From: a virus
IMG/VR virus record: IMGVR_UViG_3300024265_000045
Location: 1-64,000 of that record
DNA length: 64,000 nt
Reading direction: 5' to 3' (one strand)
Positions within the stretch are counted from its first letter, which is position 1; the number at the start of each line of letters is the position of its first letter. The notes under the pieces are model-generated. The model was not told the DNA's origin. It ran no database searches and saw nothing but the letters and a program-made list of their open reading frames with translations. The translations under genes were made by a program, and so were the position numbers. Positions 49,242 through 58,003 of the stretch are shown piece by piece.

Positions 49242-49472
49242 ATGTATGATAAAATGAAACAAAGAGATGAACTTATAGACCTTCTAGATCAAACTATTAG
49301 GAATATAGGCATTCAGAAATTCCTTTTGAGTATATGCTCAAAGGACGATTGCTCAAATTGTTCAAGTGGTGAAGAAAAAAACCTGGAAGACTTTCTGGAA
49401 GACTACCTAGAATTAGCTCAAAGATTGACAAATGAGATAGAAGAAATTGATAAACTAGTTAAGTGTAACTGA
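49242..49472 (+). CDS. Helical protein with Cys cluster (76 aa)
   Basis: LLSICSKDDCSNCSSGEE in the middle may hold a metal between two helices. CGGAGG upstream. Confidence 0.6.
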   Translation: MYDKMKQRDELIDLLDQTIRNIGIQKFLLSICSKDDCSNCSSGEEKNLEDFLEDYLELAQRLTNEIEEIDKLVKCN

Positions 49473-49750
49473 TGTATGGGATTACTAATTCTCAAAAGTT
49501 AGCTTTGATTCAGCGTATTAAAGTTCGCATACGAATGCTTATAGATTTAGATGGAGAGCATTTGAATTCGTGTTTTACAAGTGATGATAATGGCAGAAAT
49601 ATAAATCTTTGGCTTGAAGCTAAAGATATAGACTTAAGGAAAGGAGATATTGTAACTCTAGCAGGTATTGGCTTCTATGGAGAATACGAAGTTCTAAGTA
49701 AAGACTTAGGTGACGGAATTAATTTGAAATTACGTAAGATCATTTTATAA
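49472..49750 (+). CDS. Hypothetical protein (92 aa)
   Basis: Starts overlapping the previous TGA. Helix, then a small beta-barrel-like end (KGDIVTLAGIGFYGEYEVLS). Unknown. Confidence 0.6.
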   Translation: MYGITNSQKLALIQRIKVRIRMLIDLDGEHLNSCFTSDDNGRNINLWLEAKDIDLRKGDIVTLAGIGFYGEYEVLSKDLGDGINLKLRKIIL

Positions 49751-49766
49751 AAGATAAAGGAGAAAA

Positions 49767-50024
49767 TTGATGTCTATAGTGAATTTTTATACAGCAACGG
49801 AAGTAAAGCCTGACACCGTATTTGTCTCAACTATAACTTGCCACATAAACCACGTAGATTATGAAACCAGTACGGTCTGGATACGTTTGTATCGCTGCCC
49901 TTATCCCAATCCACAAATAAGTAGTGATGGAGTACCTCAAGGTGACCATTGCGGAAATGATGTTGAAGTTGCCAAAACACTCTATCCTATTCTACGTAAT
50001 TTTGAAAATATCAAGGTTATGTAA
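49767..50024 (+). CDS. Hypothetical protein (85 aa)
   Basis: Beta-rich (DTVFVSTITCHINHVDYE, VWIRLYRCPYPN). AAAGGAG upstream. No recognised family. Confidence 0.6.
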   Translation: MMSIVNFYTATEVKPDTVFVSTITCHINHVDYETSTVWIRLYRCPYPNPQISSDGVPQGDHCGNDVEVAKTLYPILRNFENIKVM

Positions 50025-50035
50025 AGGAGAACAAA

Positions 50036-50509
50036 ATGAACGATAAGAATTTATGGCTTGATGATCCAGGAGTTTTGGCGAAGAAATATCTTAAGACATG
50101 TATCCCTAAACTCCAAGAGCAAATGGTAGTTTTAGAAACTATACAGAATGAAATAAAAGCTAATTATGCGGAAGAGATTGGATATTTAAGGTGGACTATC
50201 GGACTTAATCATACTCTACTAGAATGTCTAATAAATATCCTAAGAGTAAAAATCTCTAACCCTACCGTTGCTGAGCTACGAGAGCATCTAATGGATCTAC
50301 ACACTCAACTAAATCTCTCGGACACAGTTTATGATACACGAATACGGATTCGAGCACATATTGCAAGACATGTTAGGGACTTGAACAAGCTAACAGAGTT
50401 GGATCACGAAGGAACGGAAGTAGAACCAGGTCTTTTGGACAGTCTGGTCGAGGAAGGTATTTTAGAAGAAGGTTGGGACGAAGAACCTGATTTCTTGGAT
50501 GGTACATAA
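50036..50509 (+). CDS. Helical protein with acidic tail (157 aa)
   Basis: Long helices through residue 125 and an acidic C-terminus (LVEEGILEEGWDEEPDF). AAAGGAGAAC upstream. Unknown; acidic tails are common in phage DNA-mimic or host-interaction proteins. Confidence 0.62.
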   Translation: MNDKNLWLDDPGVLAKKYLKTCIPKLQEQMVVLETIQNEIKANYAEEIGYLRWTIGLNHTLLECLINILRVKISNPTVAELREHLMDLHTQLNLSDTVYDTRIRIRAHIARHVRDLNKLTELDHEGTEVEPGLLDSLVEEGILEEGWDEEPDFLDGT

Positions 50510-50796
50510 TGACTGACTGGACTCGAGCTGACTGGAAAAGAGTAGCACAAATACGATTGTCGAGAATTTCAGAGCTTGAAAAAGAAAAGTCTGAGCTACT
50601 CGAGAAATTAGATGAGGCGGAGGCAAGGATCAGGATAGAACTTGAACCTAGAATAGAAAGAGAAGAGAAAATGTACGACATTGATGCTCTAGAAGGTTTT
50701 GGGGATCCTTGTTTCAAACATGGAATGGCTGGAAATTGCGGACCAGACTGTGAAGCTTACGGAGATAAAGAGGAGTGTAAAAATGGAGAAGAATAA
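50509..50796 (+). CDS. Coiled-coil protein with Cys-rich end (95 aa)
   Basis: Coiled coil RISELEKEKSELLEKLDEAEARI, then CFKHGMAGNCGPDCEAY, a metal-site candidate. TAATG overlap at the start. Confidence 0.62.
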   Translation: MTDWTRADWKRVAQIRLSRISELEKEKSELLEKLDEAEARIRIELEPRIEREEKMYDIDALEGFGDPCFKHGMAGNCGPDCEAYGDKEECKNGEE

Positions 50797-51004
50797 TGAA
50801 GGTTTACATGATATTTGTAAGAAGTGTGGTTTCTACGAAACTTGTGAAGCAGAAGGATGTTTCATTATTGATCATATAAACAGCCTGGAGCAAAAGGTTG
50901 AGTGGTTGAAGAGTGAACTGGAAAGTTACAAACTTCAAAATAACATGCTACAAAGTCTTGTTCGAGCAACCTCTTCTGATCTGACCGAAAAACAGGAAAA
51001 ATAA
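50783..51004 (+). CDS. Zinc-knuckle coiled-coil protein (73 aa)
   Basis: GAGGAG sets the ATG at 50783. CKKCGFYETCEAEGC, then a heptad coil (LEQKVEWLKSELESYKLQ). The same parts as the gene before, in reverse order. Confidence 0.6.
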   Translation: MEKNNEGLHDICKKCGFYETCEAEGCFIIDHINSLEQKVEWLKSELESYKLQNNMLQSLVRATSSDLTEKQEK

Positions 51005-51016
51005 TTCGTCCAGCCT

Positions 51017-51060
51017 TTTACACAAACTTTACGTACATATGACCTTGTATATGGTAGAAT
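51017..51060 (+). promoter_or_regulatory. TTTAC-pair promoter 5
   Basis: TTTACA and TTTACG 11 bp apart, and 32 bp from the first box to TAGAAT at 51055-51060. Drives the GHKL gene. Confidence 0.72.
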
Positions 51061-51100
51061 AAATTAAGTGGAAAAATTCCACTGGAAGGAATTATCCGAA

Positions 51101-52810
51101 ATGGAAACAGAACATATTACAGTCACGGCAAGTCCAGAATTATTAAAACTGATGAGCCGTACCCTGTACTCAATGGATCACCCAACAATTTGGGTGCGAG
51201 AAATTGGGCTGCAGAATGCCGTAGATGCGGCGAAAGCTGCTGGCAGAGAGCCAAAGATCAGGATAAAAATAGAGCGTGTAGAAGATACATTGTTTATGGA
51301 GGTTCAGGATAATGGTTGCGGGATGGATATCCCAACTCTTCGCGACGCTTATTTCTGTCTAGGGGCTACAGCTAAAGGAGAGCTTGACGACTCCGGGGGT
51401 TTTGGAGTCGCTGCTGCCGTTGAGCTATCTGGTAATGATTGGAGTGTACGAACAAATGATCTATACTACACTCGAGCTATGATGGAGAAAGGCAAGCCTG
51501 TTGAGCAAGTTGAGCTCCAGAAAGGAACGACAGTAACTTGTGTTACAGACTCATTTGACAAATGGAGCTGGGAAGATCAAATTATCAGATTGATATATTC
51601 CAGTGAAGTAGATATCCATCTTATTCTTATTGGTGGGGATGGAACGATATTACTGGATGATCCACATGCAGGAACGGGAAGATTTCCTAAGCTATCCCGT
51701 ACCCCCCTGCTCGCTACTGAGAATGGTAAGGATGAGAATGGTAATCTTTGGGAAGCTTCTGGTTCACAGAAGATGACAGCTCCTTTGAGCAATAGTCTTA
51801 CTGGATATGCTTTCTTTCGTCTTAATGGTCTTACTCAATTCTGGAAATATTCCAGTGTTAGAACTACGGTACTTTGGTTTGATATAACAGCTAAGAATCG
51901 TCCAGGAGAGGATTATCCTTTTACCATGCCTCGAGAATCGTTGCAAGGCTCAATGAAAGATTTCCTCACCAAAGTTCTTGAACGACATACAATTGATCAC
52001 AAAACAAGTGAACGACATATTGTGAGTCCTCATAAACCTTCAAAAGAAGTTCGAGCAGGAGCGTTTCTTCGCTCAAAGCGACACCATGAGGGAAGATTAT
52101 ATAATAATGATCCAGACCTTCAAAACTTTGGTATTGAGTTAGATAAAGATGAAATAATTGAGCAAGTTAAGGAGATGATGGAGCAATTCCCCAAGCACAA
52201 TCAAGATAAAGCCTCAGAGGTTATTCACAGAAAGATCATTGATAATCCTGAAACCGAAGAGCCTGAAAATATTCCTGATGCTCCCCCTACCACACTCGAT
52301 GGTCTAGCCCAGGTTCTCGTGCATGCTCCTGCAAAACAAGTTGAAACTATTCGTGACGAACTTGTTGATGCTCTAACAGAATATATGATTTTCTTAGACT
52401 GTTACGACACGGACAATCAAGCAGAGCTGGCTTTCGATGCAGAAGTACTCGATCTGTGGAAAGAGCTCATGTGGATTACGGCAGAGCCAGAGGAAATCTT
52501 TGGTGTTGGTCTCGTGCATAAGTACGGGGTTACAGCCACCAGAGGTTACGAAATGAATACTCCGGTTTATCAGCTCAATCCTGAAGTATTTCGGAGAATA
52601 ATGCCTGGAACGGCAATGGGAGTAATCCTGACCATGTGGTCAATGGCTTGCCACGAAGCTGCACATTTTCGAAGCAGTACTCATGATGAAGCTTTCTCGG
52701 ATGCAGAGTTCATAGCTAACTGTGAATCTGCCCATCTGTTAGAGTTGAATTGGAAATTATTGATACAAATTGCAAAAAAGATTGTACGTTTAGAAAAGAA
52801 AATTGTATAG
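51101..52810 (+). CDS. GHKL ATPase fused to HExxH metallopeptidase-like domain (RIIA-like?)
   Basis: 569 aa from ATG at 51101 (AAGGA upstream; an in-frame GTG at 51068 would start almost on the transcript end). Bergerat ATP fold: IGLQNAVDAA with N39, DNGCGMD (70-76), GGFGVAAA (99-106), as in Hsp90, MutL and gyrase. The C-terminal 150 residues contain CHEAAHF (HExxH at 518-522) followed by DEAFSDAEF, which could give the third zinc ligand. Phage RIIA proteins are GHKL-like. An ATPase coupled to a protease suggests a host-response or anti-exclusion factor; this is inference. Confidence 0.85.
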   Translation: METEHITVTASPELLKLMSRTLYSMDHPTIWVREIGLQNAVDAAKAAGREPKIRIKIERVEDTLFMEVQDNGCGMDIPTLRDAYFCLGATAKGELDDSGGFGVAAAVELSGNDWSVRTNDLYYTRAMMEKGKPVEQVELQKGTTVTCVTDSFDKWSWEDQIIRLIYSSEVDIHLILIGGDGTILLDDPHAGTGRFPKLSRTPLLATENGKDENGNLWEASGSQKMTAPLSNSLTGYAFFRLNGLTQFWKYSSVRTTVLWFDITAKNRPGEDYPFTMPRESLQGSMKDFLTKVLERHTIDHKTSERHIVSPHKPSKEVRAGAFLRSKRHHEGRLYNNDPDLQNFGIELDKDEIIEQVKEMMEQFPKHNQDKASEVIHRKIIDNPETEEPENIPDAPPTTLDGLAQVLVHAPAKQVETIRDELVDALTEYMIFLDCYDTDNQAELAFDAEVLDLWKELMWITAEPEEIFGVGLVHKYGVTATRGYEMNTPVYQLNPEVFRRIMPGTAMGVILTMWSMACHEAAHFRSSTHDEAFSDAEFIANCESAHLLELNWKLLIQIAKKIVRLEKKIV

Positions 52811-52829
52811 GAAAATAATTGGAGAGGTA

Positions 52830-52982
52830 ATGAAAATCATAAATAGATTATTATGTAGATTTGGGATACACTCGTATACAAAATGGGATAACTGTTTCAT
52901 TACAATGCAAGTACGATTCTGTATTCGATGTAATATTCGTAGAATTCGGTCAGTTAGTTTTAGAGGAGAACAAAATGAGTAG
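52830..52982 (+). CDS. DUF1660-like microprotein (50 aa)
   Basis: GGAGAGG before ATG; CRFGIHSYTKW and CIRCNIRR match DUF1660-type phage proteins and the 68-aa protein at 42317. Overlaps the next gene's start by eight bases. Confidence 0.6.
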   Translation: MKIINRLLCRFGIHSYTKWDNCFITMQVRFCIRCNIRRIRSVSFRGEQNE

Positions 52983-53331
52983 CATAGATCTAGAAGAAGC
53001 AATTAAAGATATTGAAGCTGGGGATCAAGTAATACGAGAGCATGAGGAAAGTCCTGGGGATTACTATCAACGCTCTATAGCTTGTTCCCTCGCCGTCATC
53101 GCCGAGGAGTTGAGGATTATGAATCAGAACTCCGCCAGTACCCTTGTCGAACCTGAGCCTACTACTCACATTGCGTCCATAATGGACGACGCTGATGAAG
53201 TAGCTAAGGATTTATTGGATGAGAGCTACGCAGATTTGACTCCTGAGGGACAACGTAGAGTACGAGAAAGAATGTATGAGCTAGGATACGGAACTCGGAA
53301 TATACCTCCTGTATTCGGTTTAGGAGAATAA
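52975..53331 (+). CDS. Acidic helical protein (118 aa)
   Basis: GAGGAGAACAAA sets the ATG at 52975. Rich in Glu and Asp; helices with RIMNQNSASTLVEPEP linker. Unknown function. Confidence 0.62.
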   Translation: MSSIDLEEAIKDIEAGDQVIREHEESPGDYYQRSIACSLAVIAEELRIMNQNSASTLVEPEPTTHIASIMDDADEVAKDLLDESYADLTPEGQRRVRERMYELGYGTRNIPPVFGLGE

Positions 53332-53333
53332 TC

Positions 53334-53591
53334 ATGAGAATAGTTGAGGCAATAAAAGCTCAAATAAAAGCTCAAATGGCTTGCTCAAAAGCAAAACGAA
53401 TGGTCAGATTGAGCGAGCGAAAAGTGAAGGAGCTTCGAAAGCTACGAAGAAAAGTAGAAAGACCTGGACAGGGTTGGGGACCTTGGTCTCGGGAAATAAA
53501 AGCTGCAGAGTGGACTAAAATGTATTTTGAACGAGAATACATACAAGCTCAGAAAGAACTTAAAGAGAGGATATATGGGAAAAATAGCTGA
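53334..53591 (+). CDS. Basic helical protein (85 aa)
   Basis: Strongly basic: SKAKRMVRLSERKVKELRKL, with helical pattern. GGAGAATAATC upstream. Probable nucleic-acid contact. Confidence 0.6.
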   Translation: MRIVEAIKAQIKAQMACSKAKRMVRLSERKVKELRKLRRKVERPGQGWGPWSREIKAAEWTKMYFEREYIQAQKELKERIYGKNS

Positions 53592-54099
53592 TTTACGTTG
53601 TGATTTATTTGAATTGACCAGAAGAGTATCTTGTTTGGAGGATGAAGTAGAAAATTTATCTACAGGGAGTATCTCCGGTTTAAAATCAGCAATATCCGAA
53701 TTGCAAAGTGCAAATGCAGACCTAGAAAGAAACTTGGAGTCAGTGACGAAAGAATTGGAGAAAGCAAAAGAAACTGTCTTATTCTCTCAAACATCTTTTG
53801 CTAAATTATTTCAAGCTGTTCTTGAAGATTTTCCTGACTGGAGTAAAAAATGGAGATTCGCTCCAGTAATAGAAAAAGATAGGCAAGAAGAACATACAGT
53901 CATATGTAGTTTATGTACTATGCAGTCAGAGATAAATTTTTCACATAAAATTGAGTCATATACATGGGAGACTGGTAAAGATCCTACGGCAAGAGAAGAG
54001 GGATGGACAGTGAGTCGTTTTTACAGGGATGCTTTTCCTGCTAAATGTCATATATGGGTATGTCCGAAGTGTACGGCGGTAGAAGCAAGTAGGCAGTAA
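53575..54099 (+). CDS. Coiled-coil and zinc-ribbon protein (174 aa)
   Basis: GAGAGGATAT before ATG at 53575. Coiled coil (LRCDLFELTRRVSCLEDEVENL ... LESVTKELEKAKE), then CSLC near 117 and CPKC near 165 with about 45 residues between. Confidence 0.65.
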   Translation: MGKIADLRCDLFELTRRVSCLEDEVENLSTGSISGLKSAISELQSANADLERNLESVTKELEKAKETVLFSQTSFAKLFQAVLEDFPDWSKKWRFAPVIEKDRQEEHTVICSLCTMQSEINFSHKIESYTWETGKDPTAREEGWTVSRFYRDAFPAKCHIWVCPKCTAVEASRQ

Positions 54100-54137
54100 A
54101 TTATAAAGATAATAGTTGTAACCAGAAGGAGTTTGGA

Positions 54138-54410
54138 ATGAGAACTAAAAAGAGATATGTGTGTGAAATTTGCGGTTACGAGTCTAGCGATGATGCTAGA
54201 GTTTTGGAATGTGAGGAAGCTCATATCCTACCCGTTAAGATTTTGGAAACTGAAGGCTATCAAGAAGGTATTCGTCATGGTGATACACCTCCAGCTCAAG
54301 TGGTTGTGAAATTTTCAAATGAGTCAAAATATTACTATGCTCTAACTGATCGCAAATATGCTAGAACGGAAGAGCTGGATATGTTTCCGGACGATAAAGG
54401 GATAGATTAA
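54138..54410 (+). CDS. Zinc-finger protein (90 aa)
   Basis: CEICGYESSDDARVLECEEAH is a CxxC...CxxxH finger often used in phage regulators. The rest is short and beta-like. AGAAGGAG upstream. Confidence 0.68.
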   Translation: MRTKKRYVCEICGYESSDDARVLECEEAHILPVKILETEGYQEGIRHGDTPPAQVVVKFSNESKYYYALTDRKYARTEELDMFPDDKGID

Positions 54411-54411
54411 A

Positions 54412-54822
54412 ATGAAAGATAGACCCACCAAGGAAAATATCGAAAAAGAAATAGCTCAGAAGAAAAGTAAATTTTTAAAAGTAAGAGCCAAACGTGAGAT
54501 AATGGATATAGAGCTGGCTAAAATGCTCGAACTGGAGCATTCTTTGGTAGACGATTTACAAGAGTTAGCTCTTGAACTAGATAAATTGAACTATCCATTT
54601 AGCAAATCTGTATTGTATAGACAAGCTAGACGATCTCTTGAACGCTGTGGTTCATTTGTAATTACAGAAAGAGTTATTAGAGAGATTTTTAGTGAACTCA
54701 CAGTTCACAATGATTTTATAGCTCGAGTAATAGAAAGTCTAACTATTGCTTCATATAAGGTATATGTACGATATGATAAAAATGCTAGAGAATTTGTAAT
54801 GGAAATGGAGGAGAAAAAATGA
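54412..54822 (+). CDS. Helical protein (136 aa)
   Basis: Charged helices throughout (IEKEIAQKKSKFLKVRAKREI). No ribosome binding site stands out; two bases after the previous stop, so coupled. Unknown. Confidence 0.6.
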   Translation: MKDRPTKENIEKEIAQKKSKFLKVRAKREIMDIELAKMLELEHSLVDDLQELALELDKLNYPFSKSVLYRQARRSLERCGSFVITERVIREIFSELTVHNDFIARVIESLTIASYKVYVRYDKNAREFVMEMEEKK

Positions 54823-55223
54823 AGGGAATAAAGAAAGCATTGAAAATGGCAGTAGATGTTGAAATAAATACTATTTTCACTTCAAAAGAGTCCAAGCAAA
54901 TTTTGGATTATATTCTTCAACAAGAGAAAACTTCAGAGCTTCTGGAACAACATGCTCAGATTACAAAGCTCCTAGATAACTCTAACTGTAAATTGGAACT
55001 TAAGGTTCATACAAAGTGTAAGACCACACCTTTCACACTTATTCCTGGAGGAGCATGGCAGAATTTGATTCACGTGGTCAGAGACGCTATGAACTATATC
55101 TTTGAGCAACTCGGAGAGCATGAAGATAATTGCGAATGCGATGAATGTACCCTGTACGATCGTGTAGATTTCATTTACCATATGGTAGTAGATCGTTCTG
55201 ACGAGCTTTGTGATGGCAGATAG
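54819..55223 (+). CDS. Hypothetical protein (134 aa)
   Basis: Helical first half, then CECDEC near 106 as a possible metal site. GGAGGAG upstream; ATGA overlap. Confidence 0.6.
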   Translation: MKGIKKALKMAVDVEINTIFTSKESKQILDYILQQEKTSELLEQHAQITKLLDNSNCKLELKVHTKCKTTPFTLIPGGAWQNLIHVVRDAMNYIFEQLGEHEDNCECDECTLYDRVDFIYHMVVDRSDELCDGR

Positions 55224-55698
55224 AGACGATCTAAGCGATAGACAGCTTGTAGTTGATCTTGAGGGTTTGAAGGAGAAGACTGAATTTGGTATTGAAGCAT
55301 GTAGTCTTCACATACGTCTTGGTTTTACACTGCTGTCGAGATTATCCATGGAGCTTCCTTGGATGTATCACGAATGGAAAGAATGGATGGAATCTTGTGA
55401 AGAAAAGAAACGATTGGAAGCTTTGCTTGAAATTATTGAAGATTTGATTAGGAGATTAAATATGGATAGAAAAAGACCAATGAAGAAGCAGCAATGTGAA
55501 AATGGAAAATGTCAGAATGTGTTCAGACATGAATTTATCCAAATCGGTATGGATTTATTCTGTATCAATTGTTCTGAACGATATATACTAAAATTGCATA
55601 AAAAAATTAAAGGTCTTACAGAGCAGATACGTAGATTGAATGCTCTTCGAGAGGAATTTCCACCTCCGACTTCTATGCAAGGAAATAATAATGGATGA
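55213..55698 (+). CDS. Helical protein with zinc site (161 aa)
   Basis: Helix bundle, then CENGKCQ and CINCSERY near 93-118, and a further helix. Starts at the ATG inside the previous gene's end. Confidence 0.6.
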   Translation: MADRDDLSDRQLVVDLEGLKEKTEFGIEACSLHIRLGFTLLSRLSMELPWMYHEWKEWMESCEEKKRLEALLEIIEDLIRRLNMDRKRPMKKQQCENGKCQNVFRHEFIQIGMDLFCINCSERYILKLHKKIKGLTEQIRRLNALREEFPPPTSMQGNNNG

Positions 55699-55906
55699 AA
55701 AAGAATTTAAGTTTCGTGCAGAATCAGAGCAAATGGAGTCTGTAGTGGCTGTAGTAGCTGATATTGTATCTGCATATTATATGGCTTTACGAATGAATAA
55801 AGTATCTGAAGAACTTTCACAGAAACTTGTCATTGATTATGCACATATAATGTGGGTCAATGCTATGGGTACTCCTAAGACTTACGATGATAAAGAAAAA
55901 GAATAA
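55691..55906 (+). CDS. Small helical protein (71 aa)
   Basis: GGAAATAATA before the ATG. VVAVVADIVSAYYMALRMN is hydrophobic but not long enough to be clearly membrane. Overlaps both neighbours. Confidence 0.55.
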   Translation: MDEKEFKFRAESEQMESVVAVVADIVSAYYMALRMNKVSEELSQKLVIDYAHIMWVNAMGTPKTYDDKEKE

Positions 55907-56310
55907 TGGATAAGACATTTAAAATTGTTAGAGCAACTATAGATAGTGACGATAAATTTGTAAGTTTCTTTTCTGGACCTCATAAGTTAATTTATTCTAC
56001 AGAATTTTACACATTTCCTAAAATTGGATACGTTTTTACTTTTTCCTCCAGAGACTTTGCTGTTCAATTTTTGAAAGAGCAAGTACCTTTACCAGAAATA
56101 GGCTCTCTTTATTCGATATGGTTGTGTCAAGGAACTAAAGTAGAGGATTGCTCTGTGTTCCAAAGAGCTATATCTAGAGTAGATTACGAGATATTTTGGG
56201 AAGACTTTGCTCAAGGAGTTCTGCAGAAAGATGTACGTGTCAATTTCGATTTTGCTCCACTTGGAACAGAGTGGTTCAAAAATTTAAAATTGCTTGAGAG
56301 GATTGAATGA
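55906..56310 (+). CDS. Hypothetical protein (134 aa)
   Basis: Aromatic, mixed alpha/beta (YTFPKIGYVFTFSSRDFAV). TAATG overlap at the start. Unknown. Confidence 0.6.
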   Translation: MDKTFKIVRATIDSDDKFVSFFSGPHKLIYSTEFYTFPKIGYVFTFSSRDFAVQFLKEQVPLPEIGSLYSIWLCQGTKVEDCSVFQRAISRVDYEIFWEDFAQGVLQKDVRVNFDFAPLGTEWFKNLKLLERIE

Positions 56311-56696
56311 AAAAGAAAAATGTAATTGTGTATAATGAAGAAGTTATTGTTTGTGATAATCATGAAGTATACGGTAATATTCTGGATGATAGAGATAAGG
56401 TAATTTTCTTGGAGATGGCTGTTCTTCAAGATTGGTTGAATTCTCGCCTTCCCAATACCTTTGCTCTCTCTGACATTGCCATGTTGGGAGAAGTTCAAAT
56501 TTATGCGAAAATATTGGCAGAGTCTTATCCAACTTATCAAGTTGCAATTATTTGGAATTGTTCTGTTGAACAGTCAGCTTTATACAAAGATGATTGGGGT
56601 GAAGCTATAGATCAAATTGACTGTGAATTTTCTAGAACTTTCGTAGAAAGAATTCCAAGAATGATAGAGTTGGAACAACTTGTGGAGAAAGAATAA
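56307..56696 (+). CDS. Hypothetical protein (129 aa)
   Basis: Beta start (NVIVYNEEVIVCDNHEV), helices after. ATGA overlap. A repeated Glu/Asp-rich surface; unknown. Confidence 0.6.
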   Translation: MKKKNVIVYNEEVIVCDNHEVYGNILDDRDKVIFLEMAVLQDWLNSRLPNTFALSDIAMLGEVQIYAKILAESYPTYQVAIIWNCSVEQSALYKDDWGEAIDQIDCEFSRTFVERIPRMIELEQLVEKE

Positions 56697-56923
56697 TGAC
56701 TGATAAAAAAGGTTTATACGAAAAATATGAAGTTTTCAAAAATAGAAAACCTGTCAAAGGAGCATTTGTGCTTCTTCCAGAGAAAGACATTCATGCTTTA
56801 TTTGCTTTACGGATGTATGCTGTGGAAGTCAGACATAGTAATCCTATTCTTGCCTCAGATATAGAAGACTGGATAGGTAGATTAATTGCGGAGGAAATTC
56901 GTGACAGTAGTGATGAGGTGTAA
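56696..56923 (+). CDS. Hypothetical protein (75 aa)
   Basis: TAATG overlap. LPEKDIHALFALRMYAVEVRH is the main helix. Unknown. Confidence 0.58.
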   Translation: MTDKKGLYEKYEVFKNRKPVKGAFVLLPEKDIHALFALRMYAVEVRHSNPILASDIEDWIGRLIAEEIRDSSDEV

Positions 56924-57152
56924 TAAATGTAGACGAGAGTCTTTAAATGGAGCTAAACTAGGAAACGATTGGATTGAAATAAAAGTAACAATCAATCACT
57001 GGCATGATCAGGGTAAAGACTACCATGAAAATGAAACCTGGAATGAGCTTGAAGTAATAACGAGACATCTATGTTTGGATTGCGCTGTTGAGATAAGCGG
57101 TCCATTGCAAGCTCTTTGGGATGCTGTATATTGTCGAAAAGGAGGTGAATAG
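56901..57152 (+). CDS. Zinc-binding protein with GTG start (83 aa)
   Basis: GGAGG lies six bases before GTG at 56901; the later ATG at 56913 is 18 away and less likely. CNKCRRESLNG near 7-17 and CLDCAVE near 57 form a zinc ribbon. Confidence 0.6.
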   Translation: MTVVMRCNKCRRESLNGAKLGNDWIEIKVTINHWHDQGKDYHENETWNELEVITRHLCLDCAVEISGPLQALWDAVYCRKGGE

Positions 57153-57201
57153 AATTACAGACTTTTGAATTAAGTTCATAATTATATAAGGAGAACATAT
57201 A

Positions 57202-57648
57202 ATGAAAAGAACAAAAGTAAAAATCATTTTATCTATACTCATAATATTGGTAGTATTGACAATGACGGCTTCAAGTTGTCAACCATCCTCAGATCAGATC
57301 GTTAATTGGGTAGCTCTTCACACCTGGTTTTTCATTGATAGTACCGAAACTGCCATCAATGGATTTGCTCTGCTTGGTCCGTATGGGATGTCGGCGCAGA
57401 TATCTGTCATCGGAGCTCAAGTTCATGTTAGTCTAACTCAAATGACTCCGGAACATATATTCGGGAATACCTTATGGTACACTCAGCAAGGGTGGGCTAG
57501 ATTTACGTATTGGGGTCTTCCGCTTGCCGTTCAGGAAGCTTTAATTACGGAGATTACATTTTCTATCCCTCTTTATGCTGAAGGAATTTGGTTCATTCCC
57601 TATTTTGAGGGAATGCTTGATTTTGGTCCGGTAGTAACTGACGTGTAA
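57202..57648 (+). CDS. Lipoprotein (148 aa)
   Basis: Basic start, hydrophobic core, TASSC lipobox near residue 26 (ILSILIILVVLTMTASSC). After processing it should be attached to the outer face of the membrane. Hydrophobic body with GYPGM-type turns. AAGGAG upstream. Phage lipoproteins often block superinfection; here that is inferred. Confidence 0.75.
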   Translation: MKRTKVKIILSILIILVVLTMTASSCQPSSDQIVNWVALHTWFFIDSTETAINGFALLGPYGMSAQISVIGAQVHVSLTQMTPEHIFGNTLWYTQQGWARFTYWGLPLAVQEALITEITFSIPLYAEGIWFIPYFEGMLDFGPVVTDV

Positions 57649-57657
57649 GTACCATTT

Positions 57658-57683
57658 GAGCTGCTAATTTCGGTTAGCAGTTC
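57658..57683 (+). other. Hairpin after the lipoprotein gene
   Basis: GAGCTGCTAA pairs with TTAGCAGTTC (one G-U) around a 6-nt loop, nine bases after the lipoprotein stop; no T-run. Possible weak terminator before promoter 6. Confidence 0.45.
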
Positions 57684-57691
57684 AGATGGAG

Positions 57692-57735
57692 TTTACACAA
57701 AGTTTATGTGTCCAAGACTAGATATTTGTTATAAT
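57692..57735 (+). promoter_or_regulatory. TTTAC-pair promoter 6
   Basis: TTTACA and TTTATG 11 bp apart, 32 bp from the first box to TATAAT (57730-57735). Confidence 0.75.
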
Positions 57736-57754
57736 AAGTTAGATGGAGTTATAA

Positions 57755-57802
57755 ATGGTAATTCAAGTCAAATGGTTTACAATTGAGGTGAAAGATGACT
57801 AA
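57755..57802 (+). CDS. Possible 15-residue leader peptide
   Basis: GGAG six bases before ATG, then 15 codons (MVIQVKWFTIEVKDD) with the stop overlapping the next gene's start. Fits a translated leader that couples or regulates the 57795 gene. Confidence 0.35.
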   Translation: MVIQVKWFTIEVKDD

Positions 57803-58001
57803 ATTAATGATCATTAATTTTGCTATTCAACAATGTCCGAGTTGTGGCAAGAGACTAATGTATGATAGAGCGGAATATATTAATCATACGAGTCATTCTT
57901 GTGATTGTGGTGTTCGCTTTATTTATGCTGAAAAGGAAGCGATGCTTAAATTGGCTGACAGTATAGAAAGTGATATGAGACATTATGAGGAAAAAGTTTA
58001 A
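57795..58001 (+). CDS. Zinc-ribbon protein (68 aa)
   Basis: CPSCGKRLMYDR and CDCGVRF: a zinc ribbon of the CxxC...CxC form, then a helix. GAGGTGAAAG upstream. Confidence 0.65.
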   Translation: MTKLMIINFAIQQCPSCGKRLMYDRAEYINHTSHSCDCGVRFIYAEKEAMLKLADSIESDMRHYEEKV

Positions 58002-58003
58002 TT

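Noticed and set aside
50373-50717. 114-codon minus-strand frame
   Set aside because: Antisense to two overlapping, well-initiated plus-strand genes; Ser-rich product typical of a shadow.
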